Assembly (NCBI RefSeq): GCF_020544405.1
Contig: NZ_CP065410.1
Coordinates: 5,146,001-5,210,000, forward strand
Direction of reading: 5' to 3'
Origin: Pseudomonas sp. IAC-BECa141
GTDB lineage: Bacteria; Pseudomonadota; Gammaproteobacteria; Pseudomonadales; Pseudomonadaceae
DNA length: 64,000 nt
In this document: piece after piece, positions 37,087 to 47,738 of the stretch
Layout: each line of letters starts with the position of its first letter
Position numbering within the stretch: the first letter of the stretch is position 1
Position numbers and translations under genes: made by a program
Notes under the pieces: model-generated
What the model was told of the DNA's origin: nothing
Databases searched by the model: none
What the model saw: only the letters and a program-made list of their open reading frames with translations

Positions 37087-38919
37087 GTGTTTCCAGCCCT
37101 GCCCCTGAACCGTTTTCGCCTGCCCGCCCTGGCTCTGATCGTCAGCGCCATCGCCCTCACGGCCTGTAACGCACCGCCCTCCTCGACCCTGCCGCTGGCA
37201 CCGGAAGCCGCCTCCGGTTACCGCACCGGCCTGCAAGCCAGCCACGCTGAAAAACACATGGCCGCCGCTGCCAATCCGCTGGCCGCCGAGGCCGGTCGCG
37301 AGATGTTGCGTCAGGGTGGTTCCGCCATCGATGCCGCCATCGCGATGCAAGCCGTGTTGACCCTGGTCGAGCCGCAGTCCTCCGGGATCGGCGGTGGCGC
37401 GATGATCGTGCTGTGGGACGGTAAACAGGTGCGCACCTACGACGGTCGCGAAACCGCACCGGCCGGCGCGACCGAGAAGCTGTTTCTTCAGGCCGACGGC
37501 AAACCGATGCCGTTCCCGCAGGCGCAGATCGGCGGACGCTCCGTCGGCACACCGGGCGTGATGCGAGCGCTGGAACTGGCGCACAAAAAGCACGGCCGTT
37601 TGCCGTGGGCGACGTTGTTCGAGCCGGCGATCAAACTGGCGGAACAGGGCTTTGCAATTTCCCCGCGCCTGCATTCGCTGCTGGAATCCGATCCGGTGAT
37701 TCGCCGTTCGCCGGACATGGCCAGGTACTTTCTGAACAGCGACGGCAGCGTCAAGGCAGTCGGCACGCGATTGCAAAACCCGGCGCTGGCCGGCGTGCTC
37801 AAACGCATCGCCAATGAAGGTGCGGACGCGCTGTACAAAGGCCCGATCGCGGAAGAGATCGTGGCCAAGGTTCAGGGGCACGCCAACCCCGGTAGCCTGT
37901 CACTGACCGACCTTCAGCACTATCAGACCAAGGAGCGCGCGCCCCTGTGCACCGACTACAAGCGCTGGCAGGTTTGCGGCATGCCGCCACCCTCATCGGG
38001 CGGGATTGCGGTGGCGCAGATTCTCGGCACCTTGCAGGCGCTGGAAACCCGCGATCCGCGCCTGTCCCTGACGCCGCTCAAGCCTGTGCAAACCGATAAA
38101 CCCGCCGCTATCGAGCCCGCGCCGCAAGCCGTGCACCTGATCGCCGAAGCCGAACGTCTGGCCTACGCCGACCGCGCGCAATACGTAGCCGATACCGACT
38201 TCGTGCCGGTGCCGGTCAAAGGCCTGGTCGATCCGGGTTACCTGGCCAGCCGCGCCAGCCTGATCGGCGAACGCAGCATGGGCAGCGCCAAACCCGGCAC
38301 ACCGCCGGGCGTGGAAGTCGCCTACGCGCCGGATCGCTCGCCGCTGCGCATTTCCACCTCGCAAGTGGTCGCGGTGGATGACTTCGGTGGCGCCGTGTCG
38401 ATGACCACCACCATCGAAGCAGCGTTCGGCTCGCACCTGATGGTTCAGGGCTTCTTGCTCAACAATCAGATGACCGATTTCTCGTTCATCCCCGAAGAGA
38501 ACGGACAGAAAGTCGCCAACCGCGTAGAGCCCGGCAAACGCCCTCGCTCGTCGATGGCACCGACCCTGATCTTTGATCGCAACAGCGGCGAATTCGTCGC
38601 CACCGTCGGCTCACCCGGCGGCTCGCAGATCATCGAATACGTGGCCAAAACCACCGTCGGTCTGCTCGACTGGAACCTCGACCCGCAAAGCGCCATCAGC
38701 CTGCCCAACTTCGGCAGCCGCAATGGCCCCACTGAACTGGAACAGGGCCAGTTCAGCCCGACGCTGATCCAGGCACTCAAGGACAAGGGCCACGCTGTGA
38801 GCGAAATCGACATGACCAGCGGCACCCAGGCCATCGTGCGGGTCAAGGATGCCCAGGGGAATGCAACACTGACGGGTGGGGCAGATCCTCGGCGCGAAGG
38901 AATAGCGTTAGGGGATTGA
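37087..38919 (+). CDS. ggt: Gamma-glutamyltransferase
   Basis: A 610-residue N-terminal nucleophile hydrolase that cleaves or transfers the gamma-glutamyl group of glutathione in the periplasm. The N terminus has a lipobox-like IALTAC (Cys near 22). HMAAAANPLAAEAGREML and SGIGGGAMIVLWDG belong to the large subunit. The autoprocessing Thr lies in SMTTTIEAAFGSHL near residue 440, followed by the small subunit with GSPGGSQII. It starts at GTG 37087 after GGAGAG. Predicted lipid anchoring is unusual for this enzyme and should be viewed with care. Confidence 0.92.
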   Translation: MFPALPLNRFRLPALALIVSAIALTACNAPPSSTLPLAPEAASGYRTGLQASHAEKHMAAAANPLAAEAGREMLRQGGSAIDAAIAMQAVLTLVEPQSSGIGGGAMIVLWDGKQVRTYDGRETAPAGATEKLFLQADGKPMPFPQAQIGGRSVGTPGVMRALELAHKKHGRLPWATLFEPAIKLAEQGFAISPRLHSLLESDPVIRRSPDMARYFLNSDGSVKAVGTRLQNPALAGVLKRIANEGADALYKGPIAEEIVAKVQGHANPGSLSLTDLQHYQTKERAPLCTDYKRWQVCGMPPPSSGGIAVAQILGTLQALETRDPRLSLTPLKPVQTDKPAAIEPAPQAVHLIAEAERLAYADRAQYVADTDFVPVPVKGLVDPGYLASRASLIGERSMGSAKPGTPPGVEVAYAPDRSPLRISTSQVVAVDDFGGAVSMTTTIEAAFGSHLMVQGFLLNNQMTDFSFIPEENGQKVANRVEPGKRPRSSMAPTLIFDRNSGEFVATVGSPGGSQIIEYVAKTTVGLLDWNLDPQSAISLPNFGSRNGPTELEQGQFSPTLIQALKDKGHAVSEIDMTSGTQAIVRVKDAQGNATLTGGADPRREGIALGD

Positions 38920-38938
38920 ATTCCCTACCAGCCAACTG

Positions 38939-38970
38939 AAAAAGGCTTACCGATAGGCAAGCCTTTTTTG
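38939..38970. terminator. Terminator after ggt
   Basis: GAAAAAGGCTTACC, a GATA loop and GGCAAGCCTTTTTTG form a stem with A- and T-runs. It shares GGCTTACCGA-AGG with the hairpins at 33761 and 35795. Confidence 0.88.
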
Positions 38971-39009
38971 TATTGCAACATCCGGCCATGACCTGTCATC
39001 AGGCGGCGC

Positions 39010-39609
39010 TCACACCGACAGCGTCTTGCCATCCACCGGATCGCCAATTGTCAGGAAGTGTCCACCGGCCACATGGTGCAGCGTGCGCAAGCCGTCATGC
39101 CCCTCGAAGTGCCAGCGTCCATCGCTGAAGACTCGCGAATCAGCGTGCGCCGCAATGACCTCGGCCAGGAACAGATCGTACTGTTCATGATTGCGCGGCT
39201 CCGGCAGCAACCGGCATTCGAGCCAGGCGACACAACCGTCCAGCAACGGTGCCTCGACCTGCTCACCGGCGAAAGTCGGCAGGCCATAAGCCTGGAACTT
39301 GTCCCGCCCCTGATCCCGATTGATTTCAAGACCCGAAGTCGAACCCACGGTCTGCACGATGTCAGCCTGATTCACACAGGGAACGTTGAGAACAAAGGTG
39401 CCCGAGGCTTCGAGCAGTTGTCGGGTCCAGGTGGATTTGTCGAGGACTACCGCCACTTTCGGCGGATCGAAATCCAGCGGCATGGCCCACGCAGCAGCCA
39501 TGATGTTGCGCTGCCCGTCATGGGCGGCGCTGACCAGCACGGTCGGCCCGTGATTGAGCAGGCGGTAGGCTTTGTTCAGGGGAACCGGGCGACGGAAGGA
39601 CTCGCGCAT
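39010..39609 (-). CDS. Flavin reductase-like, FMN-binding split-barrel protein
   Basis: A 199-residue protein of the flavin reductase/DIM6-NTAB family: RLLNHGPTVLVSAAHDGQRNIMAAAWAM at the start, VAVVLDKSTWTRQLLEASGTFVLNVPC, and an EVIAAHAD close. These usually bind FMN and reduce free flavin or serve a partner monooxygenase; none is nearby. ATG 39609 gives the family N terminus. Confidence 0.85.
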   Translation of the reverse strand: MRESFRRPVPLNKAYRLLNHGPTVLVSAAHDGQRNIMAAAWAMPLDFDPPKVAVVLDKSTWTRQLLEASGTFVLNVPCVNQADIVQTVGSTSGLEINRDQGRDKFQAYGLPTFAGEQVEAPLLDGCVAWLECRLLPEPRNHEQYDLFLAEVIAAHADSRVFSDGRWHFEGHDGLRTLHHVAGGHFLTIGDPVDGKTLSV

Positions 39610-39696
39610 GGGATCTGCTCCGGGAAAAAGAGCCGATTGTAGCGGGATAGAAACAACGAAGGGATGACCGCGAACCATCCCTTCGCCCGACAGGCA

Positions 39697-41013
39697 TCAG
39701 CTCGATAACTGGTTGGCGAACTGGCCGACCGCATCCACCACTTTCTGCGCGCCGTCCTGAATCTCGACGATTACCGTACCCGCCTCCGCCGCCAGCGCCA
39801 ACCCTTGTTCGGCCTGTTGCTTGCCGTCAGTCATCAGGGCCACGGCGTTGCGCGCCATGTCCTGGTTCTGGCGCACCACACCGACAATTTCTTCGGTCGC
39901 CTGGCTGGTGCGCGAAGCCAGTTGCCGCACTTCGTCGGCCACCACCGCAAAGCCTCGACCCTGCTCACCGGCGCGAGCGGCTTCGATGGCGGCGTTCAGC
40001 GCCAGCAGGTTGGTCTGTTCGGCAATGCCGCTGATGGTCTTGACGATGGTGCCGATCACCTGGGATTGCTCGTTCAGCGCCTCGATGCCCTCGCCGGCGG
40101 TCTGCATGTGTTTCGACAGATCGCGCATCACGTTGACTGCTTCAGTTACCACACGGGTGCCGCGCTGGGCGGTGCTGTCAGTTTGCAGGGACGTGCTGTA
40201 GGCGATGTTGGCGGCGTCGGCGACAGCCTGTTCCTGATTGACCTGATCGGTGATCACCGTGGCGAACTTCACCACTTTGTAGAGTTTTTCGTTGGCGTCG
40301 AGCACCGGGTTGTAGGACGCCTCCAGCCAGACTGTCCGGCCATGGCTGTCGACCCGCTTGAAACGGCCGGCGACGAATTCGCCGTTGTTCAGGCGACGCC
40401 AGAAGTTCTGGTACTCGGCGCTGTTGTACTCCTCCGGCTCACAGAACTGGCGGTGATGTTTGCCCTTGATCTGCGCCAGGCTGTAACCCATGCCCTGGAG
40501 GAACCGGTCGTTGGCAGTCAGCACATTTCCGCTGAGGTCGAACTCGATCACGGCGGTCGAACGTACCAGCGCGCCGATCAGGTTCTCGTGTTCGCGGGAG
40601 GCCTCGATGGTGCGGGTCAGGTCGCTGGAGAAAATCGAGAAATGCTTGATCCGGCCATCCGATGAACGAATCGGCTGGGCGATCGAACGCAACCACGCCT
40701 CTTCGCCATTACCGCGGGAAAGACGCACAGCGCCGGCGAAATGCTCGCCACGGGTCAAAGCGGCCTTGAAGCGGTGATGAAAATCGTCGGACTTCACATG
40801 CGCCGGCACGATGTCTTCGATCGCTCGGCCGATCAGGTCCTGACTCTTGTAGAACATTTCACTGAGGAAATTCTGGTTGACCGACTGAATCCGTCCGTCG
40901 GGCTCAAGGGTAAGCACCAGCATCTCGCTTTCCAGGCTTTCCTTCACTTGCAGAAGGCTGGAGAGTTCTTCACGAAGAGCCGCCAGCTCTTGCTTCAGGC
41001 GTTTGTTGAACAT
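39697..41013 (-). CDS. Soluble PAS-PAS chemoreceptor (BdlA-like)
   Basis: A 438-residue protein with no membrane segment. A short N-terminal coiled coil is followed by two PAS domains (about 25-140 and 145-265) and an MCP signalling domain with [20 protein letters not shown]. This layout and length match P. aeruginosa BdlA, which senses redox/nutrient state and controls biofilm dispersion through c-di-GMP; an Aer-like energy sensor is the alternative. Cofactor binding (haem or FAD) cannot be read from sequence. Confidence 0.85.
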   Translation of the reverse strand: MFNKRLKQELAALREELSSLLQVKESLESEMLVLTLEPDGRIQSVNQNFLSEMFYKSQDLIGRAIEDIVPAHVKSDDFHHRFKAALTRGEHFAGAVRLSRGNGEEAWLRSIAQPIRSSDGRIKHFSIFSSDLTRTIEASREHENLIGALVRSTAVIEFDLSGNVLTANDRFLQGMGYSLAQIKGKHHRQFCEPEEYNSAEYQNFWRRLNNGEFVAGRFKRVDSHGRTVWLEASYNPVLDANEKLYKVVKFATVITDQVNQEQAVADAANIAYSTSLQTDSTAQRGTRVVTEAVNVMRDLSKHMQTAGEGIEALNEQSQVIGTIVKTISGIAEQTNLLALNAAIEAARAGEQGRGFAVVADEVRQLASRTSQATEEIVGVVRQNQDMARNAVALMTDGKQQAEQGLALAAEAGTVIVEIQDGAQKVVDAVGQFANQLSS

Positions 41014-41130
41014 GGGAAAGCACCGATGGACTGGATGGATAGCGGGTATGCAGCCTAACCATCGGCCTTGGAAATCTTTTCTGAAGAGCGCTTGAGGCTT
41101 GTCCTACAAAAATAGTTACGCCTCGACAAA

Positions 41131-42444
41131 TCAGGCAGTGCCGGCTACCGGACACTGTTCTGCGCGCGGCATGCGCGAACCGAAATACGCCGCAGTGAAG
41201 ACGCCCACTGTGCCCATCGCTGTGCAGAACATCACACAGATCCAAGGGCTCCATGGCATCAGACCGATCAGCAGCAACGGTGTGACACTGGCCCAGGCGG
41301 CGTAGGCAATGTTGTAAGTGAAGGAGATCCCGGAAACGCGGATCCGCGCCGGGAACAGGCTGACCATCACCGACGGCACCGCACCGACCACGCCACAGCA
41401 CAACCCGGCGATGGCATAGGCCAGACCGACCCAATCCCCACCGCTGATCAGGCAGGTGTAAAGCAGGCCGATCCCCAGCGGCAGCAGCAGGCTGTAGAGC
41501 ATGACCGTGCGCCAGGCACCGATGCGATCCACCAGTCGTCCGGCAATCACGCAGCCGATGTTCAGAAAGACGATGCCCAGCGCACTTAACGCGAAGGTGT
41601 GGCCGGCAGTCATGCCGAAGGTTTTCTGCATCATCGTCGGGGTAATGACCACGAACACCACCACTGCCGAGGTCAGCACGCAGGTCAGGAGCATGGCCGG
41701 CAACATGGCCAGGCGATGGTCGCGCAGCACAGTGCGCAGCGGCAGTTCGACCCGCGCCTCGCGCTGCGCCTCCATGGCCATGAACACCGGGGTTTCGCTC
41801 AGCCAGCGGCGCAGCCAGACGCCGATCACGCCGAATACACCGCCCAGCAGAAACGGATAACGCCATGCGTAATCCAGCACCTCAGCCGGGGTGAACACCT
41901 GCGCAAGAAAGGTCGCGGTCAACGCGCCGATCAGATAACCGAAGGTCAGCCCGGCCTGCAGAAAGCCCAACGCATAACCGCGATGCCCGGCCGGCGCGTG
42001 CTCGGCGACGAACACCCAGGCGCTCGGCACTTCACCGCCCACCGCCGCGCCTTGCAGGATGCGCAGCGCCAGCAGCAACAGCGGTGCGAAATAGCCGATC
42101 TGCGCGTAGGTCGGCATGATCCCGATCAGCAGGCACGGCAGCGCCATCATCAGGATGCTCAGGCTGAAAACTTTCTTGCGCCCCAGCCGGTCGGCGAAAT
42201 GCGCCATCAGGATTCCACCCAGCGGGCGCGCCAGATAGCCGGTGACAAAGATCCCGAAACTTTGCAGCAGGCGCAGCCACTCAGGCATTTCCGTCGGGAA
42301 GAACAGCTGGCTGAGGGTCAGGGCGAAGAACACGAAAATGATGAAATCGTAGATCTCCAGCGCCCCGCCCAGTGCCGCAAGGCCGAGGGTCTTGTAGTCG
42401 GAACGGCTGAACGGCGCCGGTCGGGCAGTGGAATGGGCAGTCAT
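41131..42444 (-). CDS. MFS transporter, metabolite:H+ symporter (MHS) type
   Basis: A 437-residue 12-helix transporter. LGGALEIYDFIIFVFFALTLSQLFFP and ARPLGGILMAHFADRLGRKKVFSLSI are typical of the MHS branch (ProP, KgtP, citrate and shikimate symporters). The substrate is unknown, probably an organic acid. ATG 42444 gives the standard N terminus. It is divergent from the atoE-like gene. Confidence 0.87.
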   Translation of the reverse strand: MTAHSTARPAPFSRSDYKTLGLAALGGALEIYDFIIFVFFALTLSQLFFPTEMPEWLRLLQSFGIFVTGYLARPLGGILMAHFADRLGRKKVFSLSILMMALPCLLIGIMPTYAQIGYFAPLLLLALRILQGAAVGGEVPSAWVFVAEHAPAGHRGYALGFLQAGLTFGYLIGALTATFLAQVFTPAEVLDYAWRYPFLLGGVFGVIGVWLRRWLSETPVFMAMEAQREARVELPLRTVLRDHRLAMLPAMLLTCVLTSAVVVFVVITPTMMQKTFGMTAGHTFALSALGIVFLNIGCVIAGRLVDRIGAWRTVMLYSLLLPLGIGLLYTCLISGGDWVGLAYAIAGLCCGVVGAVPSVMVSLFPARIRVSGISFTYNIAYAAWASVTPLLLIGLMPWSPWICVMFCTAMGTVGVFTAAYFGSRMPRAEQCPVAGTA

Positions 42445-42643
42445 GGCAAAGAACTCTGGCAGGCAAAAAACCAAGGCGCCCATGGTCTACGCAAACGGTC
42501 CGCCGGACAACCCGTTAGACCATAGTCTGATTCAGTGAAACACGGTCACAAAAATCCGCCGGTTGATTTACTGTTGGCACCTGTCCAGACGGGCCGGCCA
42601 AGCCCCGAAGACCACAATAAACATAAAAATCCGAGGTACTCCC

Positions 42644-44062
42644 GTGGCCGTTGATATCGAAGATAGCCGCTCTGCGCGCTTTGCCTTGCGCTGCTCCAGT
42701 TTTGCCGAACGCTGGTTTCCCGACTCCTGGGTGTTCGCCGCACTTGCCGTGATCATCGTCGCACTGGCGACCCTGGCCATGGGCGCCAGACCCACCGACG
42801 CCGCCATGGCGTTCGGGGACGGATTCTGGAGCCTGATCCCGTTCACCATGCAGATGGCCTTCGTGGTGATCGGCGGTTATGTCGTGGCCAGTTCGCCGCC
42901 CGCCGTGAAACTGATCGATCGCCTGGCGCGGATCCCGAAGAACGGTCGCTCGGCCGTGGCCTGGGTCGCGCTGATCTCGATGGTCGCGTCCTTGTTGAAC
43001 TGGGGCCTGTCGCTGGTGTTCGGCGGTTTGCTGGTCCGCGCCCTCGCCCGCCGCACCGATCTGAAAATGGACTACCGCGCCGCCGGTGCGGCCGCCTACC
43101 TTGGCCTCGGCGCCGTGTGGGCGCTGGGCCTGTCGTCGTCCGCCGCGCAGTTGCAGGCCAACCCGGCCAGCCTGCCGCCGTCGATCCTGTCGATCACCGG
43201 GGTGATCCCGTTCACCCAGACGATTTTCCTCTGGCAGTCGGGGGTGATGCTGCTGGCACTGATCGTGATTTCGATCATCATCGCCTACGCCACCGCGCCC
43301 GGCCCGAACTCGGCGCGTGACGCCAGGGCCTGCGGCATCGATCCGGCCTTCAACCTGCCGCCGCTGCAACCGCGCACCCGGCCCGGCGAGTGGCTGGAGC
43401 ACAGCCCGCTGCTGATCATCCTGTTGGTCTTGCTGGCGGCCGGTTGGCTGTTCCACGAGTTCTCGACCAAACCTGCGATCACCGCGATTTCCGGGCTCAA
43501 CACCTATAACTTCCTGTTCATCATGCTCGGCGCGTTGCTGCACTGGCGCCCGCGCAGCTTCCTTGATGCGGTGTCGCGCGCCGTGCCGACCACCACCGGG
43601 GTGCTGATCCAGTTCCCGCTGTACGGCTCGATTGCCGCGCTGATGACCACGGTCAAGGGCACCGATGCCCAGACCCTGGCCCATCACATCTCGACGTTCT
43701 TCGTCAGCATCGCTTCCCACGACACCTATGCGTTGCTGATGGGCGTGTACTCGGCGATTCTCGGTTTCTTCATTCCGTCTGGCGGCGGCAAGTGGATCAT
43801 CGAGGCGCCATACGTGATGCAGGTGGCCAACGATCTCAACTATCACCTCGGCTGGGCGGTGCAGATCTACAACGCCGCCGAAGCCCTGCCGAACCTGATC
43901 AACCCGTTCTACATGCTGCCGCTGCTGGGCGTGCTGGGGCTGAAGGCGCGGGATCTGATCGGTTTCTCGTTTGTGCAATTACTCGTGCATACGCCGCTGG
44001 TATTGGTACTGCTGTGGGCGCTGGGTACGACGCTTTCGTATCTGCCGCCCGTCATGCCGTAA
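42644..44062 (+). CDS. atoE: Short-chain fatty acid transporter (AtoE family)
   Basis: A 472-residue, roughly 12-helix membrane protein of the SCFA transporter family. Motifs include FGGLLVRALARR, LGLGAVWALGLSSSAAQL, FFIPSGGGKWIIEAPYV and NPFYMLPLLG. It would import acetoacetate, butyrate or similar acids. GTG 42644, with GAGG 7 bp upstream, gives the expected N terminus; an upstream frame opening at 42563 would add a non-family leader. No ato catabolic genes lie next to it in this window. Confidence 0.88.
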   Translation: MAVDIEDSRSARFALRCSSFAERWFPDSWVFAALAVIIVALATLAMGARPTDAAMAFGDGFWSLIPFTMQMAFVVIGGYVVASSPPAVKLIDRLARIPKNGRSAVAWVALISMVASLLNWGLSLVFGGLLVRALARRTDLKMDYRAAGAAAYLGLGAVWALGLSSSAAQLQANPASLPPSILSITGVIPFTQTIFLWQSGVMLLALIVISIIIAYATAPGPNSARDARACGIDPAFNLPPLQPRTRPGEWLEHSPLLIILLVLLAAGWLFHEFSTKPAITAISGLNTYNFLFIMLGALLHWRPRSFLDAVSRAVPTTTGVLIQFPLYGSIAALMTTVKGTDAQTLAHHISTFFVSIASHDTYALLMGVYSAILGFFIPSGGGKWIIEAPYVMQVANDLNYHLGWAVQIYNAAEALPNLINPFYMLPLLGVLGLKARDLIGFSFVQLLVHTPLVLVLLWALGTTLSYLPPVMP

Positions 44063-44254
44063 ACGATGACGACAGGACGCCGGCTCCGGCGCCCTGTCTT
44101 TCCCTTCGACAAAAACGATCCTTCCTGCGGCTGCCTGTCGCAAATAATGGCTCAGAGCCATCATCTTTCTTTACCGCGCCACTGCCTCGGTAATATTCTT
44201 GCGCGCCCAATATCTGTTTCATTTTTTGTCTGAGCGCAAAGGGAGTTCGTTGCA

Positions 44255-45952
44255 ATGATCGTCGGGATTGACCTGGGAACCACCAACAGCCTTGTTGCCG
44301 TATGGCGCGGCGATGCCACTGAGTTGGTGCCTAACGCCCTGGGGCAGTTTCTGACACCCAGCGTGGTGGGCCTGGACGATCAGGGCCGGATTCTGGTCGG
44401 GCAAGCCGCCCGCGAACGCCTGCACACTCATCCGCGCCTGACTGCGTCGCTGTTCAAACGCCATATGGGCAGTGCGACGGAGGTCTACCTCGGGGATAAA
44501 AAATTCCGTCCCGAAGAGCTGTCGGCGCTGGTGCTCAAGAGCCTCAAAGAAGACGTCGAGCGCACCTACGGCCATACCGTCACGGAAGCCGTGATCAGCG
44601 TGCCGGCCTATTTTAGCGACGCCCAGCGCAAGGCCACGCGCATCGCCGGTGAACTGGCGGGCCTGAAAGTCGAAAAGCTGATCAACGAACCCACCGCCGC
44701 CGCACTCGCCTACGGCCTGCACCAACGGGACAAGGAAACGTCGTTTTTGGTGTTCGACCTGGGTGGCGGCACGTTCGACGTGTCGATTCTCGAACTCTTC
44801 GAGGGCGTCATGGAAGTGCGCGCCAGCGCCGGTGACAACTTCCTCGGCGGCGAGGATTTCGACAACGTGCTGCTCGAGCACTTTATCGATCAGCATCGCA
44901 ACGTCTCGGACTTCCCCGAGCGCTCCACCATCCTCCAGCCGCTGCGCCGCGAAGCCGAGCGCGTACGCCGCGCACTGGGCCAGGACGCCAGCACCGAATT
45001 CAGATTGCAGGTCGGCGAAAAACAATGGACGCAGACCATCACTCAGGCGCAGATGGCGACGTTGTACATGCCGCTGCTCGAACGCCTGCGCGCGCCGATC
45101 GAACGGGCCCTGCGGGACGCACGCATCCGCGTCAGCGACCTCGATGAGATCCTGCTGGTCGGCGGCACCACCCGCATGCCGCTGGTGCGCAAACTTGCCG
45201 CCGGGCTGTTCGGCCGTTTCCCGTCGATCAGCCTCGATCCGGATCAGGTCGTGGCTCAGGGCGCCGCGATTCAGGCAGCACTCAAGGCCCGTTCGGCCGC
45301 GCTGGAAGAAGTGGTGCTCACCGATGTCTGTTCCTACACCCTGGGGATCGAGACTTCCACGCAGGTCGGTCGCCAGTATGAAAGCGGTCACTACTTGCCG
45401 ATCATCGAACGCAACAGCATCGTCCCGGTCAGCCGGGTGAAAACCGTGCAGACCCTTCACGACAACCAGGAACAGGTCGTCGTGAAGATCTTTCAGGGCG
45501 AAAGCCGCCTGGTCAAAGACAACGTGGCGCTCGGCCAACTGGACATCAAGGTGCCCAAGCGCAAGGCCGGCGAAGTCGAGCTGGATGTGCGCTTCACCTA
45601 CGACAACAACGGCTTGCTCGAAGCCCAGGTCAGCATTCCCCTGACCGGTCAGCAACACTCGCTGGTCATCGAGAACAACCCCGGCGTGCTGACGCCCGAG
45701 GAGATCCAGCAGCGCCTGCAAGCCCTGGCGCAACTGAAGATCCATCCGCGCGAGCAGCAGGTGAACACTCTGCTCAGTGCACGGTTGGAACGTCTCTATC
45801 AGGAAAGCCTGGGCGACCTGCGCGATCAGATCGGCTACTGGGCCAAGCAATTCCAGCAGGCGCTGGATTCCCAGGACGAGCGGCAGATCCGTGAAACCCG
45901 TACCGAACTGAGCAAACAGTTGAGCGCCCTCGACCGTAACCCTTGGCAGTAA
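44255..45952 (+). CDS. hscC: Hsp70-family chaperone HscC
   Basis: A 565-residue Hsp70 protein. The ATPase domain starts [20 protein letters not shown], with phosphate loop [15 protein letters not shown] and [13 protein letters not shown]; a substrate-binding domain follows. It is shorter than DnaK and lacks the long C-terminal lid, matching HscC (E. coli Hsc62). It is followed 12 bp later by a J-protein gene, its probable co-chaperone. Clients are unknown; E. coli HscC affects sigma-70. Confidence 0.9.
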   Translation: MIVGIDLGTTNSLVAVWRGDATELVPNALGQFLTPSVVGLDDQGRILVGQAARERLHTHPRLTASLFKRHMGSATEVYLGDKKFRPEELSALVLKSLKEDVERTYGHTVTEAVISVPAYFSDAQRKATRIAGELAGLKVEKLINEPTAAALAYGLHQRDKETSFLVFDLGGGTFDVSILELFEGVMEVRASAGDNFLGGEDFDNVLLEHFIDQHRNVSDFPERSTILQPLRREAERVRRALGQDASTEFRLQVGEKQWTQTITQAQMATLYMPLLERLRAPIERALRDARIRVSDLDEILLVGGTTRMPLVRKLAAGLFGRFPSISLDPDQVVAQGAAIQAALKARSAALEEVVLTDVCSYTLGIETSTQVGRQYESGHYLPIIERNSIVPVSRVKTVQTLHDNQEQVVVKIFQGESRLVKDNVALGQLDIKVPKRKAGEVELDVRFTYDNNGLLEAQVSIPLTGQQHSLVIENNPGVLTPEEIQQRLQALAQLKIHPREQQVNTLLSARLERLYQESLGDLRDQIGYWAKQFQQALDSQDERQIRETRTELSKQLSALDRNPWQ

Positions 45953-45963
45953 GGAAGCACGAC

Positions 45964-47676
45964 ATGGAATGCTGGTCTGTCCTGCAACTGCCCGAAGACG
46001 CCGGGCTGCGTGATATCAAGCGCAGCTATGCGCGCCTGCTGAAAGTCTTTCGGCCCGATGAGGATGCCGCAGGTTTTCAGCGCCTGCGCGAAGCCTATGA
46101 GCGCGCGCTGTCGATTGCCCAATGGCGCCTTGAAAACGAGGAGACCGAGGAGCACGGCGACGTCATGCTGGCTCCGGGGATCGCCGCGCTGGCGGTACAA
46201 GAGCAGTCCATGGCTCAGCCACTGCAGAAGACCGGAACCGATGCGTGGGATTACCCTTCGCCGCCATTCGAGCCGGTGACCCCGGCCGCGCCCGAAGCAC
46301 CGCTCGAGTCTCCGGTCTTGCGGGTACAGCCCCTGAATCCGGAGCCTGTGGAACCGACCGTTGATCCGGCCGTTGAAGCCGCGTCGCAATTGCTGAACGG
46401 CCTCTCGGACACCAATCTGGACCAACGCTGGGAGCAAGCGCGCCAGCAGGATTGTGCGCAAGCGTTCCAGACACTGTTGCTGACGTTGTGCTTCGACCAT
46501 CCCGCCCTGCGCCTTTCGATTGCCCGTTGGGCAGTGCAGCACCTCGGATGGCTGGGCCCGTGGCAGGAGATCGTGATCGGCGACGGGCAGCGCGGCATTC
46601 TTGCCACCGAGTTGCTGATGGACTACCGGCAATCGCTGGAGGCATTGCTCGCCTCGCAGAACGAGCGTGAATTTCTCGTGCAGCTCAAGACTTATACGGC
46701 CCAACCCTGGCTCCAGGTGTTCGACCGTCGGGAACACTGGCAGCAGATCATCCTGCAACTGCTGCAGGACACGGAATGGAGCGTGCCGCTGTTCGACCGT
46801 GTGTCCCAACTGTTCGGCTGGGACGACACCAAGGGCATTCATCCGCAACCGGACTGGCTCTGGCAGGCGCTGATTGAGCGCTGCAACCAGGAAAGCCTCT
46901 ACGACACCCTGTGCGCCCGGGCCGAAGATCAGCGCAACGGGTCGCCCGACGCGCTCGCCGCGCGGATGCTGATCAGCCCGATGAAGCCGCGGCAACAGAA
47001 AGACATGACCGACCGGTTCATTCCGGCTGACTGGCAGGCCTGCCAGCAACTGTCGGAAACCCTCAAGTGGCGCTTCCCCGACCTGCTCGCCCGTTTGCCG
47101 TACGCCGACGTTTTCTACTGGCGACGGTTCTTGCCACGCTACATCGCCGCCGAAACCTGGTTGCGGTCATGGGCTGCGATTGCGCTGGCGCTGTGGCTGT
47201 TCTATCTGCCTGCCGAGCACAAGAGCACGGCCATGAGCATCGTCATTCCCCTGGCCTTCGCCTGTGTTCCTGTCTGGTTTTTCCGGATCGGCTTGAGTTA
47301 TTGGTTTCTGATCAGCGCCCATTTGATCGTTCAGGATCTGTGGTTGACCGAAAGGATCATTCCACGCCGATGGAACCCTGATACACGCTGGCTCGTGCTG
47401 CGCCATGGCCTGCCGCAAGCCGTCATGATCCTGCTGTTCTCGGTCATGCTCGGAGGTCTGGGAGCCTTCACCTATATCGGGGTGATCCTGATCGGGCTCT
47501 GGCACAAGCGGCGCATCGGTACGCTCGACCCGGAGTTCAGCGACAAGCACCCTTGGCTGACTGCGCTGCATTGGGCGCATTTCAGTCCGCTGCAACTGCT
47601 GTTTCTGGTGGTCATGACCGGCGTGATTCTCGCCAGTCAGCTCGGTTATTCGCTGAAACTCCTGTTCCCCGGCTAG
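45964..47676 (+). CDS. Membrane J-domain protein, HscC partner (DjlC-like)
   Basis: A 570-residue protein. The N terminus (1-70) is a J-domain, MECWSVLQLPEDAGLRDIKR and GFQRLREAYERAL, but the invariant HPD tripeptide reads RPD at 30-32. A Pro-rich linker (about 80-135) leads to a helical region and about five C-terminal membrane helices (for example AAIALALWLFYLP, ILLFSVMLGGLGAFTYIGVI and LLFLVVMTGVILASQLGY). Similar to E. coli DjlB/DjlC, which serve HscC. ATG 45964 follows AAGGAAG. Confidence 0.82.
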   Translation: MECWSVLQLPEDAGLRDIKRSYARLLKVFRPDEDAAGFQRLREAYERALSIAQWRLENEETEEHGDVMLAPGIAALAVQEQSMAQPLQKTGTDAWDYPSPPFEPVTPAAPEAPLESPVLRVQPLNPEPVEPTVDPAVEAASQLLNGLSDTNLDQRWEQARQQDCAQAFQTLLLTLCFDHPALRLSIARWAVQHLGWLGPWQEIVIGDGQRGILATELLMDYRQSLEALLASQNEREFLVQLKTYTAQPWLQVFDRREHWQQIILQLLQDTEWSVPLFDRVSQLFGWDDTKGIHPQPDWLWQALIERCNQESLYDTLCARAEDQRNGSPDALAARMLISPMKPRQQKDMTDRFIPADWQACQQLSETLKWRFPDLLARLPYADVFYWRRFLPRYIAAETWLRSWAAIALALWLFYLPAEHKSTAMSIVIPLAFACVPVWFFRIGLSYWFLISAHLIVQDLWLTERIIPRRWNPDTRWLVLRHGLPQAVMILLFSVMLGGLGAFTYIGVILIGLWHKRRIGTLDPEFSDKHPWLTALHWAHFSPLQLLFLVVMTGVILASQLGYSLKLLFPG

Positions 47677-47738
47677 GCTAGATGCGGGCCGGATTGCCCC
47701 TCCACCAAGGTTTTACCCTCGCTGAAAAGGATCTGAGC

